Source of the DNA: Hyperoodon ampullatus
Taxonomy: Eukaryota > Chordata > Mammalia > Artiodactyla > Ziphiidae
Direction: 5' to 3'
Length of the DNA: 64,000 nucleotides
Assembly: GCA_949752795.1 (NCBI GenBank)
Contig: CATKHW010000008.1
Location: 2,976,001-3,040,000, forward strand
Below the pieces are notes generated by a model that was not told the origin of the DNA, made no database searches, and worked only from the letters and a program-made list of their open reading frames with translations. Position numbers and translations under genes: made by a program. Below are positions 1 through 9,449 of this stretch, piece by piece. The first letter of the stretch is position 1, and each line of letters begins with the position of its first letter.

Positions 1-649
1 ATGATGCCCATTCTAACAGGTGTGACGTGATACCTCATTGTAGTTTCGATTTCCATTTCTCTAATAATTATTGATGTTGAGCAGATTTTCATGTGTGTCT
101 TGGCCATCTCTATGTCTTCTTGGAAGAAATGTCTATTTAGATCTTCCATTTTTGTATTGGGTTGTTTGTTTTATTAATATTGAGCTGCATGAGCTGTTTA
201 TATATATTGGAGATTAATCATTTGTCCATTGATTTCTTTGCAAATATTTTCTGCCATTCTGAGGGTGGTCTTTTCGTCTTGTTTGTAGTTTCCTTTGCTT
301 GGCAAAAGCTTTTACATTTCACTAGGTCCCATCTGTTTCGTTTCTTTTTTTTTTTCATTACTAAAGGAGGTGGATCAAAAAAGATCTTGCTGTGATTTAC
401 GTCAGAGTATTCTTCGTAAGTTTTCTTCCCAGAGTTTTATACTGTCCAGTCTTACATTAAGGTCTCTAATCCATTTTGAATATATTTTTATGTATGGTGT
501 TGGGGAGTGTTCTAATTTCATTCTTTTACATGTAGCTGTCCATATTTCCCAGCACCACTGATTGAAGAGACTCTCTTTTCTCCATTGTAAAGTCTTGCCT
601 CCTTTGTCATAGGTTAGTTGAGCATAGGTGTGTACGTTTATCCCTGGCC
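1..649 (-). mobile_element. LINE-1 fragment A, 3' part of ORF2, antisense
   Basis: This is the antisense strand of a LINE-1 element. Read on the minus strand it encodes the C-terminal third of the ORF2 reverse transcriptase/endonuclease protein. Recognisable plus-strand L1 phrases include the 'GTGATACCTCATTGTAG' block near 27 and the 'GAGGTGG' block at 367, which recurs in fragment B at 1859. The window starts inside the element, so its 3' UTR and tail would lie to the left. The inner end is abrupt at about 649, where the oligo-T of fragment B begins. The two fragments differ at roughly one base in seven over their shared stretch (visual estimate), so this is an old copy. No target-site duplication is visible. 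Confidence 0.93.
402..649 (-). pseudogene. LINE-1 ORF2 C-terminal remnant (fragment A)
   Basis: The minus strand keeps one open stretch of about 80 residues that reads as LINE-1 ORF2 protein downstream of the reverse transcriptase domain. It contains the familiar run DKGGKTLQWRKESLF followed by a CWE-TATCKRMKLEHS-like segment and SKWIRDLNVR. Upstream on the minus strand the frame runs into the oligo-T of fragment B, and towards position 1 it is broken, although L1-like nucleotide sequence continues. It has no start codon of its own, lacks the endonuclease and reverse transcriptase domains, and cannot make a functional product. LINE-1 identity is directly supported by the residues; the subfamily is inference. 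Confidence 0.88.
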
Positions 650-661
650 TTTTTTTTTTTT
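650..661 (-). other. Oligo-T: antisense poly(A) tail of LINE-1 fragment B
   Basis: Twelve consecutive T residues lie directly between the ORF2 sequence of fragment A and the 3' UTR of fragment B. On the minus strand this is the poly(A) tail left by target-primed reverse transcription, so it marks the 3' end of fragment B. Confidence 0.85.
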
Positions 662-1025
662 CCTTTTCCACCTTTATTGGAGTATATTTGCATTACAATG
701 GTGTGTTAGTTTCTGCTGTCTAACAAAGTGAATCAGATATACATATACAAATGTCACCAGATCACCTCCCTCTTGCATCTCCCTCCCATACTCCATATCC
801 CACCCCTTTAGGTGGTCACTAATCAACGAGCTGATCTCCCTGTTCTATGTGGCTGCTTCCCAGTAGCTATCGGTATTACATTTGGTAATGTATTTATGTC
901 CATGCCACTCTCTCACTTCTTCCCATCTTACCAATCCCCCTTCTGTTGTCCTCAAATCCTTTCTCTATGTCTGTGTCCTTAATCCTGTCCTGCCACTAGG
1001 TTCTTCAAAACTTTTTTTTTCCTCG
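662..1025 (-). other. 3' UTR of LINE-1 fragment B
   Basis: Non-coding L1 sequence between the tail and the ORF2 stop codon, whose complement TTA is at 1026-1028. It has the C- and T-rich tracts usual for this UTR on the antisense strand. A second T run at 1012-1020 lies just before the ORF2 stop. No gene is present. Confidence 0.8.
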
Positions 1026-2168
1026 TTAGATTCCATATATCTCTGTTAACATACAGTATTTGTTTTTCCCTTTCTCACTTACTTCACTGTGTAGGACAGA
1101 TTCTAAATCCATCCACCTCAGTACAAATAACTCAGTTTTGCTTCCTTTTATGGCTGAGTAATATTCCATTGTATATATATGCCAGATCTTCTTTATCCAT
1201 TCATCTGTCGATGGACACTTAGGTTGCTTCCATGTCCTGGCTGTTGTAAATAGAGCTGCAATGAACATTTTTGTACATAACTCTTTTTGAATTATGGTTT
1301 TCGCAAGGCAAATGCCCAGTAGTTGGATTGTTGTGTCGTATGGTACTTCTATTGTTAGTTATTTAAAGGAACCTCCGTACTGTTCTCCCTAGTGGCCATA
1401 TCAGTTTACATTCCCACCCACAGTGCAAGTGTGTTTCCTTTTCTCCAATAAAGGCCTCTCCAACATTTATGGTTCTGTATAATTTTTGATGATTGCCACT
1501 CTGACTGCTGTGAGGTGATACCTCACGGTAGTTTTGATTTGCATTTCTCTAATGATTAGTAATGTTCAGCATCCTTTCATGTGTTTCTTGGTAATCTGTA
1601 TATCTCCTTTGGAGAAATGTCTATTTAGGTCTTCTGCCCGTTTTTGGATTGGGTTGTTTGTTTTTGAGATATTGAGCTACATGTGGTGCTTATAAAGTTT
1701 GGAGATTAATCCTTTGTCAATTGCTTCATTTTGAAATATTTTCTCCCATTCTGAGTGTTGTTTTTCCATCTTGTTTATGTTTTCCTGTACTGTGTAAAAC
1801 CTTTTAAGTTTCATTAGGTCTCATTTGTTGATTTTTGTTTTTATTTCCATTTCTCTAGGAGGTGGGTCAAAAAGGATTTTGCTGTGATTTATGTCATAGA
1901 GTGTTCTGCCTATGGTTTCCTCTAAGTGTTTTATAGTGTCTGGTCTTATATTTAGATCTATAATCAAGTTAGAGATTATTTTTGTGTATGGTGTTATGGA
2001 GTGTCCTAATTTCATTCTTTTATGTGTAGGGGTCCAGTTTTCCCAGCACCAATTACGGAAGAGTCTGTCTTTTCTCCATTGTATATCCTTAGCTCCTTTG
2101 TCATAGATGAGATAGCCATAGGTATGTAGGTTTATCTCTGGGCTTTCTGTCCTGTTCCATTGATCTGT
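1026..2168 (-). pseudogene. LINE-1 ORF2 C-terminal remnant (fragment B)
   Basis: The minus strand encodes the end of the LINE-1 ORF2 protein in broken pieces. The last piece (1268 down to 1026) contains WIKKIWHIYTMEYYSAIK, a hallmark of the ORF2 C-terminus, and ends at a stop in the expected place after about 30 further residues. A second piece (2015 down to 1821) contains ILFDPPPREMEIKTKINK. The frame between them is broken by stops and small indels, so this is a dead copy. The endonuclease domain and the reverse transcriptase catalytic YADD-type motif lie beyond the truncation and are absent. Confidence 0.9.
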
Positions 2169-3842
2169 TTTTATGCCAAACTACATATACTTGATTCCAT
2201 TATGGAGACATATAAAAACATAGGTTTCAAGATTATTACCAGTCAGATATATTCTTCTTCAGTGAATAGGGTGTTTTGTGTCCAGTACATTGAGAAAGGA
2301 GTAGGTCTTGTCTATTACATATTTGGTATATGGTATGGTATCTGTGCTAATTTCAAACTCTGCTTTTACACATCACCCCACGTCACCTTTCCCATTAAGG
2401 GGGCATAAGTGTGTTTTCTAAATGTGTAACTCTGTTCTCTTTTGAAATTCAGTTCATGTGTACCCATGTTTACATTTCCTCTATAAGTGATATATTACAA
2501 TAAGTTTCTTTTTCTTTGTGGCTCATTTCACTTAGCATCATCGTACCTAAAGCCACTCATAATGCTGCTATTGGCCTTATGACATTGATTTTATGTCTGA
2601 GTGACATTCCTTTGTATACAAGTACCACAATATCTTTATCCATTTTTTTTTCCTTTCCTGGGATATTTAAAGTGTACCGAAGTCGAGGTTCTTGTAAACA
2701 GAGCAGCCCTAAATTTTGGGCTGGCTCTGTGTTGTGGAATTTTAGTTTTCCCAAAATACACGCCCATGAGTGGAAGTGTGCTATGCTCTGTAGCTCTGTT
2801 TTAGAAAACAACATACAGTTCTCCAGAGAGGCTGTTGGCAAGTTACATCCTGTCCATCGGCGTAACCAGGCTCCCTTTTCTCCATGGCCTGTCCTGTATT
2901 TGTGGTTTTTACACTATTTGCGGATGGCCCTTTTGACCGATGGTAAGTGACACTTCTATGTAGTGTGGATTTGCAATTCCTGCTGGCTTGCTTGGCCAAA
3001 AAGGGCATATGCATTTTTTTCCCGAATATATTCAAGAAAATACACATGCTCCCTTTTCGGCCAAGGGCAACATTGTCGAAGTTCTGTCGCTTTTCATGTG
3101 TTTTAAAAATGACTCCAATCTACCTCTTGAAATCTGTTTCCTTCAATTCTGCCTTGCTTTCAAATCCTCTTCACTGCCTTACCTCAATATATTTCTGTAT
3201 GATAGTTGTCCTTTATAACTCTGCAAGTTTGTGAATTGCTGTGCCCCTGATTTCCATTTTTCAACTCTCTTATTTGTGAGCTGGCTGCAATACCGCAGGA
3301 TGGCTTTAGGCCCTAGTCTGGTTCCAGGGTTGCAGGCTGAGCCTTTGTTTAATTCTTCTTCCTGATGGGAAACTAGAGTGACATGTGCCCATCCAAACAC
3401 CTACAGCTAATCTCTCATTTGTTTCCCCTCTTAATGTTCATCCTCTGCACAATTTGCAAACTGTGCATAACAGGAGGGTAAAGGCGCTGACACTCCAAGT
3501 GGGGAGATTTTCAGTATTGCATATGGAATGGCTAAGCCAAGCACGAGGAAAGGAAAAACGAGGTATATTTTAGAAAACTTTCCCGATTACACAGTGTACC
3601 ATCCAACGGGTTTCCCATGCATGTTTTAACTGTAGGAAGATTCCCTTAAACCTGGAGAGTTGGGGCCACTAGAATGGGTAGCACACAGTATTGCTCTAAG
3701 TGGTGTTCTTTTGCTCACACAACCTCAGCAATCTTGTCAGCCCCAAGTGTCCAGACTTATGTCTCCTCCAGCTGTGGGTGTAAAGGTGGTCAATCCAGGT
3801 TGCATCACAGGCCGTGAACGTAATTTTTAAGACTTTCTCTCT
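2169..3842. repeat. Satellite copy 1 (left-truncated)
   Basis: First copy of the ~1.74-kb unit, lacking about the first 60 bp (the oligo-T and its neighbourhood) because it abuts LINE-1 fragment B. The L1-derived block occupies about 2169-2990, the palindrome about 2991-3065, and the unidentified block about 3066-3842. It is the most divergent copy: its palindrome is eroded on both arms and CpGs retained in the other copies are lost. The longest open frame (2516-2950, 144 codons) crosses the L1-derived block in the non-coding sense and is not preserved in copies 2-4. Confidence 0.85.
2991..3065. repeat. Palindrome of satellite copy 1 (eroded)
   Basis: Inverted repeat bounded by TTGGCCAAAAAGGGC on the left and a CCCTTTTCGGCCAA form on the right, with the shared centre GAATATATTC. 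The arms carry several unpaired changes, so this copy would form only an imperfect hairpin. Confidence 0.8.
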
Positions 3843-5585
3843 GTTTTGCTGTTTTTGCATTTTGCTTTTGAAATTTATTTTTATAAGTGTGTTTAGCTGA
3901 TTTCACTGATGTGTTCATGACGTTATACACACGCATGATTCCTTTATGGAGACATGAGAATACATATGTTTTAGAATTATTACAATCAGATATATTCCTC
4001 TGCAATGAATAGGGGTTGTTGTGTCCAGTTCATTGTGCCGGGAGTAGGTGCTGTCTATTACATACTTGGTTTATGGAACGGTATCTGTGCTAATTTAGGA
4101 CTCTGGATTTATGCATCACCCCACCTCTCCTTCCCCCTTAAGCAGGCATAAGAGTGTTTTCTAAGTGTGAGACTCTGTTCCCTTTCCTAACTCAGTTCAT
4201 GTGTAGCCATGTTTACAGGACCTTCATAAGTGATATCTTATGATAAGTTTCTTTTTCTCTGTGACTTATTTCACTTATAATCATCGTACCTGAATCCACT
4301 CATTTGGCTGCTACTGGCCTTATGACATTGATTTCATGGCTGAAGGATATTATATCGTAAGTAAATACCACAATTTCTTGAAACATATTTGTCTTTCCTG
4401 GGATATTTCAGGTGTACCCAAGTTGAGGTTCTTGTAAGCAGTGCAGCCCTAAATTTTGGGGTGGATCTGTCTTATTGATTTTCCGTTTTCCCAAGGTATA
4501 TTCCCTAGACTGGAAGTCTCTTGGCTCTGTATCTCTGTTGTTTACTTGTTTTAGGGAACACAATGCACTCCTTCAGAGAGGAGTTGGCAATTTACATCCT
4601 TTCCATCAGCATAAATAGGCTCCCTGTTCTCCATGGCCTGTCTTGCCTTTCTGGTTTTTACATATTTTTCAGATCTCCCTTTTGACTGGTAGGAAGTGAT
4701 ACTTCTTTGTAGTGCAGATTTGCATTGCCCGCTTGCTTTCTTGGCCAAAAAGGGCGTATGCGTTTTCTCCTTAATATATTAAGGAGAAAACGCAAATGCC
4801 GATTTTGGCCACGTGCATCATTGTCGAAATTGTGCCCCACTTCCTGTGCTTTAAAGGAGATTCCAATGTACTTCTTGAAATCTGTTTCCTGATATTCTGG
4901 CTCGTTTTCAAGTCCCCCTAGTTGCCTTCCCTCAAGAGATTTTTGGACGATAGTTGTCCTTTATTACTCTGCCAGTTTGTGAATTCCTGTGCCCCTGAGC
5001 TCCATTATTCATCTCGTTATTTGTGAGCACACCGCAAGACCAAAATTTGGGTTCAGGACCCATACTGGTTCCCGGCGGGTGGCTGAGACTTTGGTTAAAT
5101 CCTCTTCCTGCCGAGAAATTAGAGTGACATATGCCCGTCCAAATGCCTAACAGCTAGTCTCTCATTGGTTCTCCCTCTTCCCTTTCATCCTCTGCCAAAT
5201 TTGCAACATGTGCTAACCAGGAGGTTAAAGGGGCTGTCTCTCCAAGTTGGGAGATTGATAATAAAGCAGTTGGAAAATCAGACCGGAGCACCAGGAGAGG
5301 GAATATTAGTTGAGTTTTAGAATCCTTTCATATTCACAGTGTGTCCATTCTCTAGTTTTCCCGTACATGTTACAGCTGTAGTAATATTCCCTTCAACCTG
5401 GAGAGTTGGGACACTTGGAATGTGTGCCACGCATTATTGCTTTAAATGGTCTGCATTTGCTCACCGAATCTCACCGATCCTCTCAGTCCCAAGTGTCCAC
5501 CCTTATGCCACATCCAGCTGTCCTTGTAAATAGGGTCATTCCAGGTTTCATCAGAGCCCCTGAAGGAATTGTAAAGAATTTCCCT
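3843..5585. repeat. Satellite copy 2
   Basis: Complete unit of 1,743 bp, phased on the interrupted T-rich tract that I read as the antisense tail of the embedded L1. The L1-derived block is about 3843-4740. It includes the decayed equivalents of the L1 3' UTR motifs (GCATAAGAGTGTTTTCT near 4147, GTGATATCTTATGATA near 4228) and of the ORF2 end (GGAAGTGATACTTCTTTGTA near 4690). The palindrome is 4741-4811. The block 4812-5585 is unidentified; it shows no convincing coding frame or LTR signature. Confidence 0.88.
4741..4811. repeat. Palindrome of satellite copy 2
   Basis: Inverted repeat of about 70 bp. Positions 4759-4794 form a perfect 36-bp palindrome with the centre CTCCTTAATATATTAAGGAG. 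Copies 3 and 4 have G and C where this one has T and A at the matching arm positions, so both arms changed together. The outer ends read TTGGCCAAAA and TTTTGGCC. It lies exactly at the boundary of the L1-derived block. The shape resembles short mariner-type palindromic elements with GGCCAAAA ends that I recall from ruminant genomes, but I cannot confirm that family and see no TA target duplication. Confidence 0.87.
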
Positions 5586-7320
5586 GTTTTTTTTGGTTTT
5601 GTTTTTGAAATTATTTTTATAGTGGGTTTGAGCTGATTGTCACTGCCATGTTTATGCCAGTCTAGACACACCTGGTTCCCTTACGGAGACATATCAATAC
5701 ATAGGTTTTAAGATTCTTACTAGTCAGATATATTCCTCTTCAGGAAATATGGGGTTTTGAGTCCCTTTCACTGAGGAAAGAGTAAGTCTTGTGTATTCCG
5801 TAGTTGGTTTTTGGAACGGTACCTGTACTAATATCAATCTCTGCTTTTATGCATCACCCCACCTCTCCTTCCCCCTTAATCAGGCATAAGACTGTTTTCT
5901 AAATGTGAGACTCTGTTATCTTTCCTAACTCAGTTCATATGTAGACATGTTTACAGGACCTTCATGAGTGATATCTTATGATATGTTTCTATTTTTCTGT
6001 GACTTATTTCACTTAGAATCATCGTACCTGGATCCACTATTTTTGCTGCTACTGGCTTCATCACATTGATTTCATGGCTGAGGGTTATTCCATCGTACGT
6101 AAGTACCACAATTTTTGAACCATTTTTGTCTTTCCTGGGATATTTAAGGTGTACCCAAGTTGAGGTTCTTGAAAGCAGTGCAGCTCTAAATGGTGGGGTG
6201 GCTCTGTCTTATTGATTTTCAGTTTTCCAAGGTATATTCCCTAGACTGGAAGTTCCCTTGTCTCTGTAGCTCTGTTGTTTACTTGTTGTAGGGAACACAG
6301 TGCACTCCTCCAGAGAGGCAGTTGGCAATTTACATCCTGCCAATCAGCATAACTAGGCTCCCAGTTCTGCAGGGCCTGTCTTGCCTTTCTGGTGTTTACA
6401 CATTTTGTGGATGTCCCTTTTGACCAGTGGGAAGTGATAGTTCTTTGTAGTGCAGATTTGCATTGACTGCATGCTTGTTGGCCAAAAGGACGTATGCGTT
6501 TTCTCCTGAATATATTCAGGAGAATACGCATACGCACTTCTTGGCCAAGTGCATCATTGTCGAAGTTGTGCCCCTCTTCCTGTGCTTTAAGGCAATTCCA
6601 ATGTACCTCTTGAAATCTGTTTCCTGCTCTTCTGGCTGGCTTTCAAGTCCACCTCGTTGCCTTCCCTCAACAGATTTTTGGACGATAGTTTTCCTTTATT
6701 ACTCTGCCCGTTTGTGAATTGCTGTGCCCCTGAGCTCCACTTATCAATTCATTTTTTGTGAGCTGACCGAAAGTCCAAAATTTTGTTCCAGGACCTATAT
6801 TGGTTCCCGGTGGGTGGCTGAGACTTTGATTAATTCTTCTTCCTGCCAAGAAATTAGAGTGACATTTGCCCGTCCAAATGCGTAACAGCTTCTCTCTCAT
6901 TGGTTCTCCATCTTACCTTTCATCCTCTGCTAATTGGCAACATGTGAGAACAAGGAGTTTAAAGGGGCTGTCTCTCAAAGTTGGGACATTGATAGTAAAG
7001 CAGTTGGAAATTCAAACCAGCGCACCAGGAGAGGGACAATTAGTTGAGTTTTAAAAACCTTTTGTATTCACAGTGTGTCCATTCTCTAGGTTTCCCGTAC
7101 ATGTTATAGCTGTACTAGTATTCCCTTCAACCTGGAGAGTTGGGACCCTTGGAATGTGTGCCACGAAATTTTGCTTTCAGTGGTCTGCATTTGCTCACCA
7201 AATCTCACCAATCCTCTCAGTCCCAAGTATCCAGCCTAATGCCACATCCAGCTTTCTTTGTAGATAGGGTCATTCCAGGTTTCATCAGAGCCCCTGAAGG
7301 AATTGCAAAGAATTTCCCTG
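5586..7320. repeat. Satellite copy 3
   Basis: Complete unit of 1,735 bp. The T run at its start (5586-5593, eight Ts) is among the best preserved antisense L1 tails in the array. The L1-derived block is about 5586-6478, the palindrome about 6479-6548 and the unidentified block about 6549-7320. It is visibly closer to copy 4 than to copy 1, as expected for neighbours exchanging sequence inside an array. Confidence 0.88.
6479..6548. repeat. Palindrome of satellite copy 3
   Basis: Inverted repeat centred on GAATATATTC at 6508-6517. Positions 6491-6534 pair with a single mismatch (6500 against 6525), and the outer arms run from TTGGCC to GGCCAA. The CpGs in CGTATGCG and its complement are intact on both arms. 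Confidence 0.87.
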
Positions 7321-9059
7321 TTTTTTTGTTTGTTTTTGAAATTCCTTTTTATGCTGGGTTTGAGCTGATTCTCACTGCCATGATTCTGCCATTTTAGACA
7401 CACTTGATTCCCTGATGGAGACATATCAATACATAGGTTTTAAGATTCTTACTAGTCAGATATATTCCTCTGTGGGAAATATGGGGTTTTGAGTCCCTTT
7501 CACTGAGGAATGTTTAGGGCTTGTCTCTTCCATAGTTGGTTTTTGGAACGGTACCTGTACTAATATAAAACTCTGGTTTTATGCATCACCCTACCTCTCC
7601 TTACCCCTTAAGCAGGCATAAGAGTGTTTTCTAAATGTGAGACTCAGCTCTCTTTCCTAACTCAGTTCATGTGTAGCCATGTTTACAGGACCTTCATAAG
7701 TGATATCTTATGATATGTTTCTTTTTCCCTGTGATTTATTTCATTTAGAATCATCGTACCTGGATCTACTCATTTTGCTGCTAATGGCCTTATGACATTG
7801 ATTTCATGGCTGAGGGATATTCCATCGTACATAAGTAACACAATTTCTTGAACCATTTTTGTCTTTTTTGGGATATTTAAGGTGTACCCAAGTTGAGGTT
7901 CTTGTAAGCAGTGCAGCCCTAAATTTTGGGGTGGCTCTGTCTTATTGATTTTCAGTTTTTCCAAGGTATATTCCCTAGACTGGAAGTGCCCTTTGCTCTG
8001 TAGCTCTGTTGTTTACTTGTTTTAGAGAACACAATGCACTCCTCCAGAGAGGTAGTTGGCAATTTACATCCTGCCCATCATCATAACTAGGCTCACTGTT
8101 CTCCAGGGCCTGTCTTGCCTTTCTGGATTTTACACATTTTGTGGATGTCCCTTTTGACCGGTGGGCAGTGATACTACTTTGTAGTGCATATTTGCATTGT
8201 CCGCTTTCTTGCTTGGCCAAAATGGGTGTATGCGTTTTCTCCTGAATATATTCAGGAGAAAACACATACGCCCTTTTTAACCAAGGACATCATTGTCGAA
8301 GTTGTGCCCCTCTTCCTGTGCTTTAAAGGTGATTCCAATGTACCTCTTGAAATCTGTTTCCTGCTATTCTGGCCCAAATTCAAGTCCACCTGGATTCCTT
8401 CCCTCAACAGGTTTTTGGACGATAGTTGTCCTTTATTACTCTGCCAGTTTGTGAATTGCTGTGCCCCTGAGCTCCATTTTTCAACTCGTTTTTTGTGAGC
8501 TGACTGCAAGTCCAAAATTTTGGTTCAGGACCTCTACTGGGTCCCAGCGGGTGGCTGAGACTTTGGTTAATTCTTCTTCCTGACGGGAAATTAGAGTGAC
8601 ATGTGCCCATCCATATGCCTAACAGCTAATCTCTCATTGGTTCTCCCTCTTCCCTTTCATCCTCTGCCATATTGGCAACCTGTGCGTGCCAGGAGGTTAA
8701 AGGGGCTGTCTCTCCAAGTTGGGCCATTGATTATAAAGCAGTTGGAAAGTCAAACCAGAGCACCAGGAGAGGGACTATTAGTTGAGTTTTAGAATCCTTT
8801 TGTATTCACAGTGTGTGCATTCTGTACGTTTCCCATACATGTTATAACTGTAGTGACATTCACTTTTACCTGGCGAGTTGGGACCCATGGAATTGTTGGC
8901 ATGCATTATTGCTTTAAATGGTCTGCATTTTCTCGTCCAATCTCACCAATCCTCTCAGTCCCAAGTGTCCAGCCTTATGTCTCATCCAGCTGTCGTTTTA
9001 GATAGGGTCATTCCAGGTTTCATCAGAACACCGGAAGGAATTGTGTTAGAATTTCGCTG
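7321..9059. repeat. Satellite copy 4
   Basis: Complete unit of 1,739 bp. The L1-derived block is about 7321-8211, the palindrome about 8212-8286 and the unidentified block about 8287-9059. In the last block, a segment near 8930-9050 (CTCAGTCCCAAGTGTCCAGC and what follows) is strongly conserved in all four copies, yet I recognise no family there. Confidence 0.88.
8212..8286. repeat. Palindrome of satellite copy 4
   Basis: Inverted repeat with the same CTCCTGAATATATTCAGGAG centre as copy 3. The outer arms carry two or three mismatches, and some look like one-sided CpG-to-TpG or CpA decay (for example GTATGCG on the left against CACATAC on the right). Confidence 0.86.
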
Positions 9060-9449
9060 TTTTATTTTTTTGTTTTTGAAATTCATTTATATAATTAGCT
9101 TGAGCTGATTTTCACTGACGTGTTTATGCAGGTCTAGACACACTTGATTCCCTTACGGAGACATATCAATATATAGGTTTTAAGATTCTTACTAGTCAGA
9201 TATATTCCTCTGCGGGAATAGGGCTGTTGAGTCCCGTTCACTGAGGTATGAGTAGCTCTTGTCTATTCTGTATTTGGATTATGCAACGGTACCTGTGCTA
9301 ATATCAAACTCTGGTTTTGTGCATCTCCCCACCTCTCCTTTCCCCTTAAGCAGGCATAAGTATATTTTCTAAATGTGAGACTCTGTTCTCTTTCCTAATT
9401 CAGTTCATGTGTAGCCATGTTTACATTTCCTTCATAAGTGATATTTTAT
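9060..9449. repeat. Satellite copy 5 (right-truncated)
   Basis: The first ~390 bp of a fifth unit, entirely L1-derived. It stops abruptly after GTGATATTTTATG, where the other copies continue with more of the L1 3' UTR equivalent. The next base (9450) already belongs to the minisatellite. Confidence 0.87.

Larger units (their letters stand above)
650..2168 (-). mobile_element. LINE-1 fragment B, 3' UTR plus ORF2 C-terminal part, antisense
   Basis: A 5'-truncated LINE-1 inserted antisense, about 1.5 kb long. In order on the plus strand it has the oligo-T tail, a 3' UTR (662-1025), and the complement of the ORF2 C-terminal region (1026 to about 2168). The 3' UTR has the arrangement I associate with cetacean L1s: a 'GGTGTGTTAGTTTCTGCT' block, a tract of CTCCCTCCCATACT type, then 'GGTGGTCACTAATCAACG'. 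It lacks the 'CATAAGTTTGTTTTCT' block seen in the L1 inside the neighbouring satellite, so the two come from different 3' UTR subfamilies. It ends within about 30 bp of the ORF2 position where fragment A stops. The edge with the satellite is blurred over 2161-2178 by short shared sequence. Confidence 0.92.
2169..9449. repeat. Tandem array of ~1.74-kb LINE-1-derived satellite, 4.2 copies
   Basis: Direct tandem repeat with a period of 1,732-1,744 bp. The landmark GAGACAT-like block falls at 2205, 3949, 5686, 7418 and 9158. Each complete unit has three parts: an antisense LINE-1 3' end (~0.9 kb), a ~70-bp palindrome, and ~0.77 kb I cannot identify. Copies differ by many substitutions and small indels, with the first copy looking the most diverged. 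The length and L1 content fit my recollection of the common cetacean satellite, including a published statement that L1 is the basic unit of cetacean heterochromatic satellites. That link is from memory and unchecked. Open frames of 60-145 codons occur here, but none keeps its frame across the copies. Confidence 0.9.

Noticed and set aside
650..2168. Functional LINE-1
   Set aside because: The element is truncated before the reverse transcriptase domain and its ORF2 remnant is broken in several places.
2516..2950. 144-codon open frame in satellite copy 1
   Set aside because: It runs through the antisense side of a decayed L1 block and is not kept open in copies 2-4, so coding is not supported.
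4741..4811. Intrinsic transcription terminator or tRNA-like hairpin
   Set aside because: The hairpin is AT-rich at its centre with long symmetric arms, has no following T tract of the terminator type and no tRNA boxes. It is a genomic palindrome in a eukaryotic satellite.
5339..9108. Similar short frames near 5406, 7140 and 8878 that recur in satellite copies
   Set aside because: The similarity reflects copy number only. Lengths and ends differ between copies, and I recognise no domain.
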